32,830 nucleotides of DNA from Burkholderiaceae bacterium (GCA_031291325.1 JARLJG010000021.1:1-32830), one strand, 5' to 3'. Positions 1-8,338 are shown, counted from the stretch's first letter. The notes: generated by a model not told the origin, from the sequence alone. Numbers and translations: made by a program.

Positions 1-1
1 C

Positions 2-361
2 ACAGAGTCACCCAAAGCAACAGCCAAATCTGCAGAATCACCGAAGACAACAGAGATATTCCGATGCACCCAAGCAGACGGAAAACGCATCTACCAAAAC
101 ACGCCATGCACAGAAACAGAGTTTGCAATAGACCCTAACGGACCAAGTCCAATATGCGTCAGCCCGCAAAACGTACGCGTGACTTGCCCTGCGAGTGTTA
201 TTGCAGCCAATCAAGCAAGGATGCGCGCCAACGCGGCGTACTTCGCCATGCACCGCGCCTATCCCCCGAGTAGTGAAGCAGATTTTCAGGCTTGCGTCGC
301 AAAGTCGAAATATCCCGCATGGGCTAACAAGCATTTCCGCGCTGAAGGTGGATGCTGGTAA
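2..361 (+). CDS. 3' part of a small DUF4124-like protein (5' end outside window)
   Basis: The frame is open from the left edge to a TAA at 359-361, so this is the C-terminal part of a longer gene; the internal GTG at 179 is unlikely to be the true start. About residues 20-38 of the visible part read FRCTQADGKRIYQNTPC, which fits the DUF4124 pattern (aromatic-R-C, then D-G-x, then Y-x-x-x-P-C) of small secreted or periplasmic proteins of unknown function in betaproteobacteria. The rest is Ala- and Cys-containing and ends GGCW. The signal peptide expected of the family would lie outside the window. Function is unknown; the family call rests on motif recognition only. Confidence 0.55.
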   Translation, partial: TESPKATAKSAESPKTTEIFRCTQADGKRIYQNTPCTETEFAIDPNGPSPICVSPQNVRVTCPASVIAANQARMRANAAYFAMHRAYPPSSEADFQACVAKSKYPAWANKHFRAEGGCW

Positions 362-381
362 TAGACCCTTCGGCATATCAA

Positions 382-402
382 GGAAGACATGCAGAAAACC
401 AG
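382..402 (+). repeat. 21-bp repeat, copy 1 (copy 2 at 22360-22380)
   Basis: Positions 382-402 and 22360-22380 agree at 20 of 21 bases (core GCAGAAAACCAG). Both copies sit beside small hypothetical genes. This copy runs into the 29-bp repeat at 391-419. Confidence 0.5.
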
Positions 403-487
403 TGAAAAGCGTTCAGCTTACCCAACAGGAAACAGGCCGCATTAACTAAGGCAGGCACGCCGAAAACCAGTGAAAAGCATTCGGCTT
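391..487 (+). repeat. Two direct copies of a 29-bp repeat, 68-bp period
   Basis: 391-419 and 459-487 match at 26 of 29 bases around the core GAAAACCAGTGAAAAGC. In the second copy the ends GCCGAA and TTCGGC can pair as a 6-bp stem; the first copy has one mismatch in that stem. No function recognised. Confidence 0.55.
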
Positions 488-673
488 GTCGGCGTATTGC
501 GCAATGTCGCTATAGCCTTTGGGTGCCGAAAAATATTTCAGATGGAGGTCACGTGACGAAGAGCGCCAATGCGTCAAGAGCCGGCCATTTAAAACGCAAA
601 GAATTTGGGCGCCTGTCGTCGGCAAAACCTTCGTTGCGGAGCTTGGCAACGCAGGTACTTTTTCGACGTTGCT

Positions 674-1792
674 CTAAGTCAGCCGGCGCCTGAACAGCCA
701 AGCCGCCCCGAATAGCGTGAAGAATCCGATCATGACGAGCGGAACAAAATCCGGAATCAGCGTGGCAAACTCCGCATCTTCCAAATATACGCGCTTGGTA
801 ATGTCGAGCGCGTAATGCAACGGATTGATGACCATGACGGATTGCAGCACCTGCGGCATGCTGCTGAATGGCGTTGCCAAGCCGGACAATAGGGTGAACG
901 GAAACATCAGCAGGAACGCATACAACACGGCCTGCTGCATGGTGGCGGAAATCGATGAAACAAACAATCCGAGACCGGCGGCCGCCAGCAAAAATAGCGC
1001 CAGGCCAAAGTAGAGAAGCAGAAACGATCCTTGGAACGGAATATGGAACCAATATTGAGCCATCAACAATATCGTAGTCGATTGCCCCAAGCCGATGATC
1101 ATATTGGGGATGGCTTTCCCTGTCATGATCTCCGAAGGCCGAAAAGGCGTGATCAGCAACTGGTCGAAAGTTCCCTGTTCGCGTTCGCGCGCTACCGACA
1201 ATGCGGTTAACATGATCGTGCCCATCATGGTTATTGTGCCGACCAGACTGGGTATCATGCTCCAGCGCGAGTCCAGGGTGGGGTTGTACCACGCGCGCAT
1301 GACCACGGAAACGGTCGGGCTTGCGTGGCCGTGGCGGGATTGCCAGTCGTTATTGAAGCGTTCGACCACACTGCCTAAATAGCCCAGTGCGGTGCCTGCT
1401 GTATTTGAATTGCGACCATCGGCGGCGACTTCGATTGGCGCAGACTGACCGCTTTGCAGCCGGCGTTCAAAATTCTGGTCGATCTGGATCACCAACAAAG
1501 CCCGCCCACTGTCGATCCAGTCGGCGATATCTGTAGCACGTGCCAAATCTGCCTGCCGCCGGAACACGCCGGACCCATCCAAGCGTGCCAGTAAGGCAAA
1601 CGACGCTGCACTGTGGTCCTGATCGAGGACAGCATATGGAACAGAGTTGAGATCGAGGCTGGCAGCGTAGCCAAAAATCAGGCATTGCAACATCGGTGGC
1701 ACAAAAATGATGAATCGACTGCGCGGATCTTTCAAAACTGCGAGAAATTCCTTCTGAATCAGTGCCAGGATGCGAAGTAAAGATGAGCGCAT
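674..1792 (-). CDS. ABC-2 type permease, second permease of the exporter operon
   Basis: A 372-residue inner-membrane permease of the ABC-2 family, resembling the YhhJ/YbhR group. It opens with a cytoplasmic N-terminus (LIQKEFLAVLKDPRSR), then one membrane helix, a large periplasmic domain of about 150 residues, and five hydrophobic segments from about residue 180 onward. The cytoplasmic motif AREREQGTFDQLLITP at about 200-215 is the typical ABC-2 coupling region. It is the last gene of a five-gene minus-strand operon, starting 9 nt after the preceding permease. With that permease it should form the heterodimeric channel driven by the double ATPase. The substrate cannot be read from sequence; relatives export drugs or cell-envelope compounds. 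Confidence 0.9.
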   Translation of the reverse strand: MRSSLLRILALIQKEFLAVLKDPRSRFIIFVPPMLQCLIFGYAASLDLNSVPYAVLDQDHSAASFALLARLDGSGVFRRQADLARATDIADWIDSGRALLVIQIDQNFERRLQSGQSAPIEVAADGRNSNTAGTALGYLGSVVERFNNDWQSRHGHASPTVSVVMRAWYNPTLDSRWSMIPSLVGTITMMGTIMLTALSVAREREQGTFDQLLITPFRPSEIMTGKAIPNMIIGLGQSTTILLMAQYWFHIPFQGSFLLLYFGLALFLLAAAGLGLFVSSISATMQQAVLYAFLLMFPFTLLSGLATPFSSMPQVLQSVMVINPLHYALDITKRVYLEDAEFATLIPDFVPLVMIGFFTLFGAAWLFRRRLT

Positions 1793-1801
1793 GCGAGCTC
1801 C

Positions 1802-2929
1802 TCAGGAAAGTTGTTTGCGGGTGACCAGCCGAGTGGCGACCACCAGTGCGATAGCCATGGCCGACAAGATCGCGAGATTAATCCAGATGACGGCGCCAAC
1901 ATCGCCTGCAAGATAAAGTGTCTGCAGCAACGCGACCGCGTATCTGGCCGGCAGTACATAAGTAATGACTTGAACGGCGATCGGCATGCTGCGCAGGTCG
2001 TATAGGAATCCTGAAAGCATCATGGCCGGCAAGAAGGTCAATAGCATTGCCAGTTGACTGGCAAGGAATTGACTCTTGACCAAGGTCGATACCAGCAAAC
2101 CGATGCCCAATGCCACCACCAAGTAAATCATCGATGCCAGGCAAAGCAGGAAAAGCGACCCGCGCAGCGGCACGTGAAATAGAAATTGCCCTGCCAGCAG
2201 GCACAACACGAAACCAATCATACCCAAACCAAAGTAGGGAATGAATTTGCTTGCCAGGAATTCACCGGCCCGCATGGGCGTGACAAATAGGGCTTCCAGT
2301 GTGCCACGTTCCCATTCGCGTGCCACTACCATGGCCGTTAGGAAGGCGCCGATGATCGTCATCACCAATACGATCAAGCCTGGTATCAGGAAAAAATGGC
2401 TGTCATTGGCCGAATTAAACCACATGCGGCTAGTGACGATTACGCTACCTACTGCGACGTTTGATCCGGATGCCGGTCGAGCCGCACCCCACGTGCCGAC
2501 AGGCCCTTGCGCATAAGCCTGCATGATGCGGGCCTGGTTGGCATCCGTGCCATTGACCAGTATCTGAATTTGCGCTCCGCCGCTATGCAACTTGCGGCTG
2601 AAATTGGAAGGAATCTGCAATATCCCGTCGACCGTGCGATCCATCGCCAGCTTTTCTGCTTCTCCCAACGAATGCGTTACCGTCAAATTGAAATACGGCG
2701 AAAGCCGGAAAGCTCCAATCAAACCAGCGCTTTCGGCAGAGGCATCATTGTCGAGCACCGCGACGGAGACTTTGGTTACATCGAGCGATAGGCCGTAACC
2801 GAACAACAATATCATCATCAACGGGAAGATGATTCCGATTGCGATACTGCTTGGGTCGCGCAATATCTGCCGCGTTTCCTTCAGCGTCAGCGCGCGAATC
2901 CGGCGCCACTTTGCCAAGTTGTCATTCAT
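1802..2929 (-). CDS. ABC-2 type permease, first permease of the exporter operon
   Basis: A 375-residue ABC-2 permease starting MNDNLAKW. Its ATG at 2929 overlaps the ATPase stop codon by 8 nt, indicating translational coupling; a longer in-frame reading to 2980 lies wholly inside the ATPase gene and is less likely. The layout matches its partner: N-terminal TLKETRQILRDPSS amphipathic segment, a first membrane helix, a periplasmic domain, then five helices with the motif AREWERGTLEALFVTP between about residues 190 and 205. It resembles YbhS/YhhJ-type subunits that pair with an HlyD adaptor. Substrate unknown. The two permeases are clearly related to each other and probably arose by duplication. 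Confidence 0.9.
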   Translation of the reverse strand: MNDNLAKWRRIRALTLKETRQILRDPSSIAIGIIFPLMMILLFGYGLSLDVTKVSVAVLDNDASAESAGLIGAFRLSPYFNLTVTHSLGEAEKLAMDRTVDGILQIPSNFSRKLHSGGAQIQILVNGTDANQARIMQAYAQGPVGTWGAARPASGSNVAVGSVIVTSRMWFNSANDSHFFLIPGLIVLVMTIIGAFLTAMVVAREWERGTLEALFVTPMRAGEFLASKFIPYFGLGMIGFVLCLLAGQFLFHVPLRGSLFLLCLASMIYLVVALGIGLLVSTLVKSQFLASQLAMLLTFLPAMMLSGFLYDLRSMPIAVQVITYVLPARYAVALLQTLYLAGDVGAVIWINLAILSAMAIALVVATRLVTRKQLS

Positions 2930-4733
2930 GCTGCAGCTCCGTTTTCGCGCGGGCCTTCTCGACCACGGCGATGAAGGCATCCTCTATCGTTACGGTTCCC
3001 GCATCGCGGCCGAAGGCAGGCGGCGCCAGGGATCGCAACTCGGTCGGTGTCCCTTGGGCCAGCACCTTGCCGCCGTCGAGGATCAGTGCGCGGTCGCAAT
3101 ACTCGGCCTCAGACAAGAAATGGGTGGTCACGATAACGGTTACGCCTTCAGCGGCCAAGGCAGTGATGCGCTGCCAGAATTCGCGACGCGCGAACGGATC
3201 CGCACCGCTGGTCGGTTCGTCCAGGAACAGAATCTGCGGCGAATGCATCAGCGCCGCCGCCATCGCCAGGCGTTGCTTGAAGCCGCCCGGCAACTGTGCG
3301 CTGGGAAGTCGCAAGAAAGGCTTCAGGTTGAACTGGCTCACTGCCCAGTCGACGCGTTCGCGCTTCTTATCGCCTCCCAGTCCATAGGCGCGGGCAAAGA
3401 AATCCAGATTTTCGGCTACCGTCAACTGTCCATAAAGTGAAAATTTTTGCGCCACGTAACCAAGATTCTGCCGCGCCGACGCCCTGCTTTGCCGAACGTC
3501 GACGCCAGCCACTTTCAGGGTGCCGCCGCTCGCCGCCAATAATCCGCACAACATGCGGAAAGTCGTGGTTTTGCCAGCCCCGTTGGGGCCGAGCAAGCCG
3601 AAAATTTCGCCACGTTTGACCGAAAAACTCACGTGGTCGACAGCGACAAATTGGCCGAAGCGCCGCACCAGATCGCTGACCTCGACGACCAACTCGCCAC
3701 CGCGATTGTCACCGATGATAGCCATGGAGTTGTTGGCTGCAACGGCGCTCCCCTCTTCCGCGGCGACTTCCTTATTTGATTGTCCAGCCGCTAATGCCTG
3801 ATGCAGCAGCACCATGAATCCATCCTCGAAGCGAGGTGGCGTCGGCTGTGCGGTAACGCCGAGAAACACAGCGGAACCGACACTGCCCGTGCTGACTAAC
3901 CGCACATGGGCGCACTCTGGAACAGCGTCGACGACGTTTGGTTCTTGCAAGATGCGAGCCTGGAAGTCGCGCGCTTTGACGTCTGTTGGCGGCTGAATCA
4001 GGAAAGTGCGGTTTTGCGCCAGCGCACTGATTTGCTTCGGCGGAGCTTCCGCCAGCTTTTTCCCGTCGTTTAGCACCAATACGCAATCGCAAGCTTCGGC
4101 TTCCTCTGGATCGCTGCTACTTAACAAGACAGTCAAGCCATCTTTGATCAATCGACGAATGATTTCCCACAATTCATGGCGCGATAACGGGTCAACCCCC
4201 ACGGTCGGTTCGTCTAACAGCAGTAATTCCGGTGAACGGACTAGCGTACAGGCCAATCCGAGTTTTTGTTTCATGCCGCCGGAGAGTTGTCCCGCCAGCC
4301 GCTTTTGAAACTGGCCAAGACCCGTCATTTCCATTAGGCGAGCATATTGGGTTTGGCGTTCCTCTTTCGATACGCCGTGCATGTCCGAGTAAAGATCCAG
4401 ATTTTCCAGGACCGTCAAGTCCTCATACAAGCCAAAACGTTGTGGCATATAGGAAATGCGCGATTGAATCGCTTGTGGGTCTTGCGCCGCATCGATTCCC
4501 AGCACATGCACGGTGCCGCCATCCGCTTTCATCAGGCCGGCAAGCAGGCGCAGGAGCGTCGTCTTACCGCCGCCGTCCGGTCCGACTAGGGCCGCAAGCC
4601 CACCTTGGCGCACCAAGAATGAGATATCGTCGAGAGCTACAACGGCTTCGCCGGTCTCGCGTCGAAACACTTTGCGAACTGCATCCAGCTGCAACGCCGG
4701 AACGCTAGAGGAGGCAGTTGCGGTCGCGTTCAT
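2922..4733 (-). CDS. Double ATP-binding subunit of the ABC exporter
   Basis: A 603-residue cytoplasmic ATPase with two complete nucleotide-binding domains in one chain, as in the RbbA/YhiH group. Domain 1 (about 10-240) has Walker A GPDGGGKTT, signature LSGGMKQK and Walker B LLLLDEPTVGVDP. Domain 2 (about 345-580) has GPNGAGKTT, signature LPGGFKQR and ILFLDEPTSGADP. The H-loop differs between halves: domain 2 has the usual His in VTTHFLSEAE, while domain 1 reads LSSSDPEEAE with no His. Domain 2 also has Pro where the signature normally has Ser. The gene overlaps the outer-membrane factor by 4 nt (ATGA) upstream and the permease by 8 nt downstream. Function as export motor is secure; asymmetric catalysis is inferred. 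Confidence 0.93.
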   Translation of the reverse strand: MNATATASSSVPALQLDAVRKVFRRETGEAVVALDDISFLVRQGGLAALVGPDGGGKTTLLRLLAGLMKADGGTVHVLGIDAAQDPQAIQSRISYMPQRFGLYEDLTVLENLDLYSDMHGVSKEERQTQYARLMEMTGLGQFQKRLAGQLSGGMKQKLGLACTLVRSPELLLLDEPTVGVDPLSRHELWEIIRRLIKDGLTVLLSSSDPEEAEACDCVLVLNDGKKLAEAPPKQISALAQNRTFLIQPPTDVKARDFQARILQEPNVVDAVPECAHVRLVSTGSVGSAVFLGVTAQPTPPRFEDGFMVLLHQALAAGQSNKEVAAEEGSAVAANNSMAIIGDNRGGELVVEVSDLVRRFGQFVAVDHVSFSVKRGEIFGLLGPNGAGKTTTFRMLCGLLAASGGTLKVAGVDVRQSRASARQNLGYVAQKFSLYGQLTVAENLDFFARAYGLGGDKKRERVDWAVSQFNLKPFLRLPSAQLPGGFKQRLAMAAALMHSPQILFLDEPTSGADPFARREFWQRITALAAEGVTVIVTTHFLSEAEYCDRALILDGGKVLAQGTPTELRSLAPPAFGRDAGTVTIEDAFIAVVEKARAKTELQHE

Positions 4734-6232
4734 CGCGCCGGTGGATGCGAGGAGTTTGTAGACACTTCTGTAGGCGGGGTCGTCGACACCGGCGGCAACG
4801 ATTCCCAGCCGCCACCGAGTGACTTGTAGAGTACGATTAAATCGAGTGCCACTGCTTGATCACTTGTCGCCAATTGGTCGTTGGCTTGGTACAGCGTGCG
4901 TTGCACATCCAACACGTCTAGATAATTGACGCGCCCTTTGCGATACAGACTTGTGACCAATTCCAGAGACCGTTGATTGTCCTCTACGGCGTCGGCCAAC
5001 GCGCGATGACGATTCTGTTCCTGCGCATAGGCAACCATCGCGCTTTCAACTTCCTGCAGCGAAGTCAGCACGGCTTTCTGATAGGTTGCCAATGCCGCTT
5101 CTTGCACCGCAGTTTGCGCGTTGACTTCTGCGCGGATCCGGCCGAAGTCGAAAATGCGCCATTGGAAGCTGGGGCCGAACGACCAGAAGCGGCTATTTGG
5201 CGTGAACCATTGGCCGGTGGTGACACTTTCCGAGCCGATGTCGCCGGTAAGCGAAAATTTCGGAAACCAATCCGATTTGGCGACGCCGATGCGCGCCGTC
5301 TCTGCCGCCAGTTGTCTTTCGGCGCGCCGCACGTCCGGGCGCCGCTGCAACAGCGACGACGGCAGCCCGATCGGCACCTGCGGCGGCCCCAGTGGCACGG
5401 CCGCGGCGGGAGCAAGTTCGGCTACCAATTCGCCTGATTGGAGGCCAAGCAAGGTTGCCAAGCCGTATATTGAGGCCCGCACTTTGGCTTCCAGCGGCGC
5501 CAAGCTTGCTCGCATGCTGTCTTCCAACGCCGATGCACTGCGCAAATCAAGATCGGTGGCGATCCCGCCGCGCACGCGCGCATCGATGAGTTCTATTGTT
5601 TCATTTTGCAAGACAAGATCGCGCCGGACGATCTCCAGGCGCTGCTGTGCGCCCCGCAATTCGACGTAATTGCGCGCCACTTCGGCCAGCAGGCTGACCA
5701 GCACATCATTGCGCGTTTCGATCGCGCTTTGCCATTCGGCGTCAGCGGCATCCAACGCGCGTCGCTTGCCACCGAACAGATCAATCTCCCATGCGGCATC
5801 GAAGCCAGCCTGATAAACTTTGTATTCAGGTGAAACGTTCGCGGGCAACAGCAGCGAGCCGACCAAAGGTTGATCCAGGCTTTGCCGCTGTCTGTATGCG
5901 GAGACATTGGTATCGATGGTCGGTCCAAATTCTGCAGCGCTGGCGGCGCGAATAGCCCGCGCTTGGCGCAAGCGCGCCTCCGCCACAAGCAAATCCAGGT
6001 TCGATTGCTCGGCGCGCTGAATCAACGAGTCGAGCTCCGGATCGTGGAACGCCATCCACCAGGTCGACGGAACGACGCCGCCCGCATCGATGCCGTTTTC
6101 CTGTGGAGAACTCCAAGCCATCGGGACATGCGGGTCGACCCGGCGATAGTCTGGTCCAACCACGCAGCCTCCAAGCAAGCCGATTGCCATGCAAAGCGCT
6201 GCACCGCGTCCAATTATTCTTATCCGCGCCAT
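4730..6232 (-). CDS. NodT-family outer-membrane efflux lipoprotein
   Basis: A 500-residue TolC-like outer-membrane factor of the NodT/OprM type. The N-terminus is a lipoprotein signal peptide with lipobox LGGC (Cys 23), followed by VVGPDYRRVDP, the usual start of mature NodT-type proteins. Two outer-membrane-efflux repeats follow, with typical sequences such as ARLRQARAIRAASAAEFGP near residue 90 and RRPDVRRAERQLAAETARIGVA near 300. An ATG at 6244 is also in frame, but 6232 has the better Shine-Dalgarno-like GAGAG. It starts about 15 nt after the adaptor gene and overlaps the ATPase by 4 nt, so this ABC exporter encodes its own exit duct. Family call is secure, substrate unknown. Confidence 0.93.
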   Translation of the reverse strand: MARIRIIGRGAALCMAIGLLGGCVVGPDYRRVDPHVPMAWSSPQENGIDAGGVVPSTWWMAFHDPELDSLIQRAEQSNLDLLVAEARLRQARAIRAASAAEFGPTIDTNVSAYRQRQSLDQPLVGSLLLPANVSPEYKVYQAGFDAAWEIDLFGGKRRALDAADAEWQSAIETRNDVLVSLLAEVARNYVELRGAQQRLEIVRRDLVLQNETIELIDARVRGGIATDLDLRSASALEDSMRASLAPLEAKVRASIYGLATLLGLQSGELVAELAPAAAVPLGPPQVPIGLPSSLLQRRPDVRRAERQLAAETARIGVAKSDWFPKFSLTGDIGSESVTTGQWFTPNSRFWSFGPSFQWRIFDFGRIRAEVNAQTAVQEAALATYQKAVLTSLQEVESAMVAYAQEQNRHRALADAVEDNQRSLELVTSLYRKGRVNYLDVLDVQRTLYQANDQLATSDQAVALDLIVLYKSLGGGWESLPPVSTTPPTEVSTNSSHPPAR

Positions 6233-6247
6233 GGTCGCTCTCATTTG

Positions 6248-7384
6248 CTAAGGATGACTATTGGTGCCGGGGTCCGAGTCCAGCTGGACCGTTGCTGGCA
6301 TACCCAGACGCAACTGATCTTGCGGATCTTGAACAAAGATGCGAATTTCATAGACCAAACTCGAACGCAACTCCACGGTCTCGACTGTCTTCGGCGTAAA
6401 TTCCGCGACAGAGGAAATGAACCCGACCCAACCAGCAAACGACCGCCCCGGAAAACTGTCGCTGGTGATCGACGCTTTCATCCTGCCATGAACCTTGCCG
6501 AGATCGGCTTCGGAAAGATATGCCCTGATCCATTTCGGATCGACAATCGCCAAATTGAACACGGGTCTTTGCGGAGAAGACATCTCACCCGGTTCCAGCA
6601 GACGCGAGCGAACCACGGCATTGCTGGGCGCCACCAATTCGGCGTCGGCAAATTGTTGCTGCAAGATCGAAAACTGGGCCTGTTTGACGCGCAATAACGC
6701 CTCCGCTTCGGCAATATCTTCCTTGCGCGGTCCGATGGTTGCCAGGTCAAGACTCTTTTGCGCCACTACCAAGTGCGCCTGTGCGATGTCCATTGCGTCC
6801 TTGGCGCTTTCAATATCTTGCTGACTGATTGCCCGGCCTGTCGTCAGCGAAGCAAGCGCAGTCAAACGCCTCCATTGCTGCAAGGTATTGATTTGGTCAG
6901 CCTTGGCGGCCGCCACATTTGCCTGGGCTTGAGCGATTTCCTGAGGGCGACTGCCATGATGCAATTTTTCCATGGCCGCTTGTTGTGCCTCCATATCAGC
7001 CTTCGCGCTTGCAGCTTGCGGTGTAAGTCGACTCGTGTCCAGGCGCGCCAACTGCTGACCGCGGACGACCTTGTCTCCTTCCTGTACCAACACTTCGCTG
7101 ATGCGTTCGCTATTATTGAAAGCCAGATCAACCTGACGCAAATCGACATTCCCATAGAGCACGATTCGATTGGGATTCTTGGCACCACCTCCGAACATGC
7201 CCTCGTGCCAGGCGATTGCAACGGCAATCACGAGGACGACGGCAAGAACCAGCGCGGCATTACGACGGCTGAAAATGGAACGATCGGATGTTGCCGGATT
7301 TACGGGAACAGCTGGCTCTGCGGGAACAGTATTCTCTATAGGAGCTCGCTGATTTGCGGGAATTTCATGTGTTATTGGTTCCAT
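6248..7384 (-). CDS. HlyD-family periplasmic adaptor of the ABC exporter
   Basis: A 378-residue membrane-fusion protein and first gene of the operon. A Pro-rich cytoplasmic tail of about 42 residues precedes one membrane helix (about 43-59). The first lipoyl half reads ISEVLVQEGDKVVRGQQLARLD. An Ala/Gln-rich coiled-coil hairpin (about 115-235) follows, then the second lipoyl half (AELVAPSNAVVRSRLLEPGE) and a beta-barrel domain with IVDPKWIRAYLSE. It resembles YbhG/YhiI. It should bridge the inner-membrane ABC channel to the outer-membrane factor encoded next. The gene begins at ATG 7384, downstream of a spacer of about 170 nt that holds an inverted repeat. Confidence 0.93.
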   Translation of the reverse strand: MEPITHEIPANQRAPIENTVPAEPAVPVNPATSDRSIFSRRNAALVLAVVLVIAVAIAWHEGMFGGGAKNPNRIVLYGNVDLRQVDLAFNNSERISEVLVQEGDKVVRGQQLARLDTSRLTPQAASAKADMEAQQAAMEKLHHGSRPQEIAQAQANVAAAKADQINTLQQWRRLTALASLTTGRAISQQDIESAKDAMDIAQAHLVVAQKSLDLATIGPRKEDIAEAEALLRVKQAQFSILQQQFADAELVAPSNAVVRSRLLEPGEMSSPQRPVFNLAIVDPKWIRAYLSEADLGKVHGRMKASITSDSFPGRSFAGWVGFISSVAEFTPKTVETVELRSSLVYEIRIFVQDPQDQLRLGMPATVQLDSDPGTNSHP

Positions 7385-7444
7385 TAATCCATCGCCCGAT
7401 CTTTTAGTGACGCCCGTATTGCGGCGAATATTTCGACCAAGCTA

Positions 7445-7463
7445 TGCGACGACGTAAGTCGCA
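7445..7463. promoter_or_regulatory. Inverted repeat upstream of the exporter operon
   Basis: TGCGAC and GTCGCA are separated by 7 nt about 60 nt before the adaptor start codon. On the minus strand a TATGAT hexamer (7463-7468) abuts it and could be a -10 element. Operator role is inferred from position only; no matching regulator gene is adjacent. Confidence 0.3.
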
Positions 7464-7553
7464 TCATACAGGTTACAAGCAACAGATTAAGGCATGCAAG
7501 GCTGCGCAAACGACGCAGATTCGGTCAGGTATGTGTCGCAGACTGTAATCAAT

Positions 7554-7751
7554 TCAATCGAACTTTACGTTGACATACATCAAACTGAATATGTCAAGTC
7601 CCATCGTAGTGGCAATAACGGTCGACAAGACGATAACCCGAAGGAGCGACAAAAGCGATTTGTATAGCGAAATGCCAATCTCCTTCACGAAACGCAACTC
7701 CCGCCACCCCGCCATCCCCTTTAGCGCCAACATTGCATTTTCGGCGGACAT
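7554..7751 (-). CDS. Possible small hydrophobic protein, uncertain
   Basis: A 65-residue frame from ATG 7751, or longer from 7823, which would overlap the preceding gene. The middle (SLYKSLLSLLRVIVLSTVIATTMG) could form one membrane helix. It lies directly downstream of the membrane-protein gene at 7801-8127 in the same orientation. There is only a weak ribosome binding site (AAGGG) and no recognised family. It may be a small membrane protein co-transcribed with its neighbour, or simply non-coding sequence. Confidence 0.25.
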   Translation of the reverse strand: MSAENAMLALKGMAGWRELRFVKEIGISLYKSLLSLLRVIVLSTVIATTMGLDIFSLMYVNVKFD

Positions 7752-7800
7752 CGGGCTTGACCCTTGGCGTTCGTCCCGCCATGTGACTGCAACGGTCTCT

Positions 7801-8127
7801 TCATTTTCCAGGAGAATTCCCACCGTGGAAGCGTCCGAACAGGCGCGCGGATATCATCGCCATGAGCAGCGCCCCCAACCCCACGACTGCCGCATCGACT
7901 GGATCCCGCAGGTCGAAATTGCCGACTTGGCCGATGAGCAGATAGCCTATTGCGATGTTGAAGGCTCCCCATAGCACGTTGATGGTCGACGAGGATAACC
8001 CTTCACCAGAAGGCGTCGCGAACGGGCTCTGGAATGCTTGGCCCATCGTCCCGCTCACGAAATGTGGAATGGCGTTGGAGATGAACGCCCCGCCAAAAAA
8101 ATAAGACGCAGAATGTAGCCAATTCAT
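7801..8127 (-). CDS. Conserved hypothetical membrane protein, divergent from marR-type gene
   Basis: A 108-residue integral membrane protein with about three hydrophobic segments: ASYFFGGAFISNAIPHFVSG near the N-terminus, INVLWGAFNIAIGYLLIG in the middle and AAVVGLGALLMAMISARLFG near the C-terminus, followed by a basic His-containing tail. I recognise the type as a conserved small membrane protein of unknown function but cannot name its family. It is transcribed away from the MarR-type gene at 8373, and tandem TTGCAA boxes lie between them, so it is a likely target of that regulator. Its leader would be about 120-140 nt and contains a 7-bp hairpin (CCCTGCC/GGCAGGG, 8237-8256). Confidence 0.65.
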   Translation of the reverse strand: MNWLHSASYFFGGAFISNAIPHFVSGTMGQAFQSPFATPSGEGLSSSTINVLWGAFNIAIGYLLIGQVGNFDLRDPVDAAVVGLGALLMAMISARLFGRFHGGNSPGK

Positions 8128-8293
8128 ATTTGATTCCTTTCTGGATTAATCAAAATGGCAATGGACCCGACCAGCGGAAAGCCAAGTGCCATGCCTGCAT
8201 CAGCTCCATCGAGGAGTCGGCGCACGCTGTCACGCTCCCTGCCATTCAAGGCAGGGTGAGCTTTAGTCGGCACATTTTTGCATTAGACAGGAC

Positions 8294-8338
8294 AACTTGC
8301 AAGTTATATTTGCAAGTTTAACTGTCATTGTGTATATT
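8294..8338. promoter_or_regulatory. Divergent promoter with tandem MarR-type operators
   Basis: A perfect 12-bp palindrome AACTTGCAAGTT (8294-8305) is followed 13 bp later by a second TTGCAA core (8310-8315). Rightward, that second TTGCAA is a plausible -35 spaced 17 bp from TATATT (8333-8338), about 35 nt before the marR-type start codon. Leftward, the first TTGCAA can act as -35 with AAAAAT as -10 (8274-8279). Both -35 elements thus lie inside the palindromic boxes, as expected for autorepression and control of the divergent gene. Operator identity is inferred. Confidence 0.55.

Larger units (their letters stand above)
362..673. other. Intergenic stretch with short repeats
   Basis: About 310 bases lie between the DUF4124-like gene and the end of the exporter operon. 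They hold the 29-bp repeat pair and the 21-bp repeat listed separately. Weak open frames exist on both strands (for example minus 446-649) but none has a convincing ribosome binding site or recognisable protein. No T-run terminator is visible for the convergent exporter operon. Confidence 0.5.

Noticed and set aside
446-649. Minus-strand frame of 67 codons downstream of the exporter operon
   Set aside because: It reads through the 29-bp repeat, has no ribosome binding site and no recognisable protein features.
549-1292. Long minus-strand frame of 247 codons
   Set aside because: It lies in another frame of the ABC-2 permease gene and has a His/Arg-rich composition typical of a GC-rich shadow.
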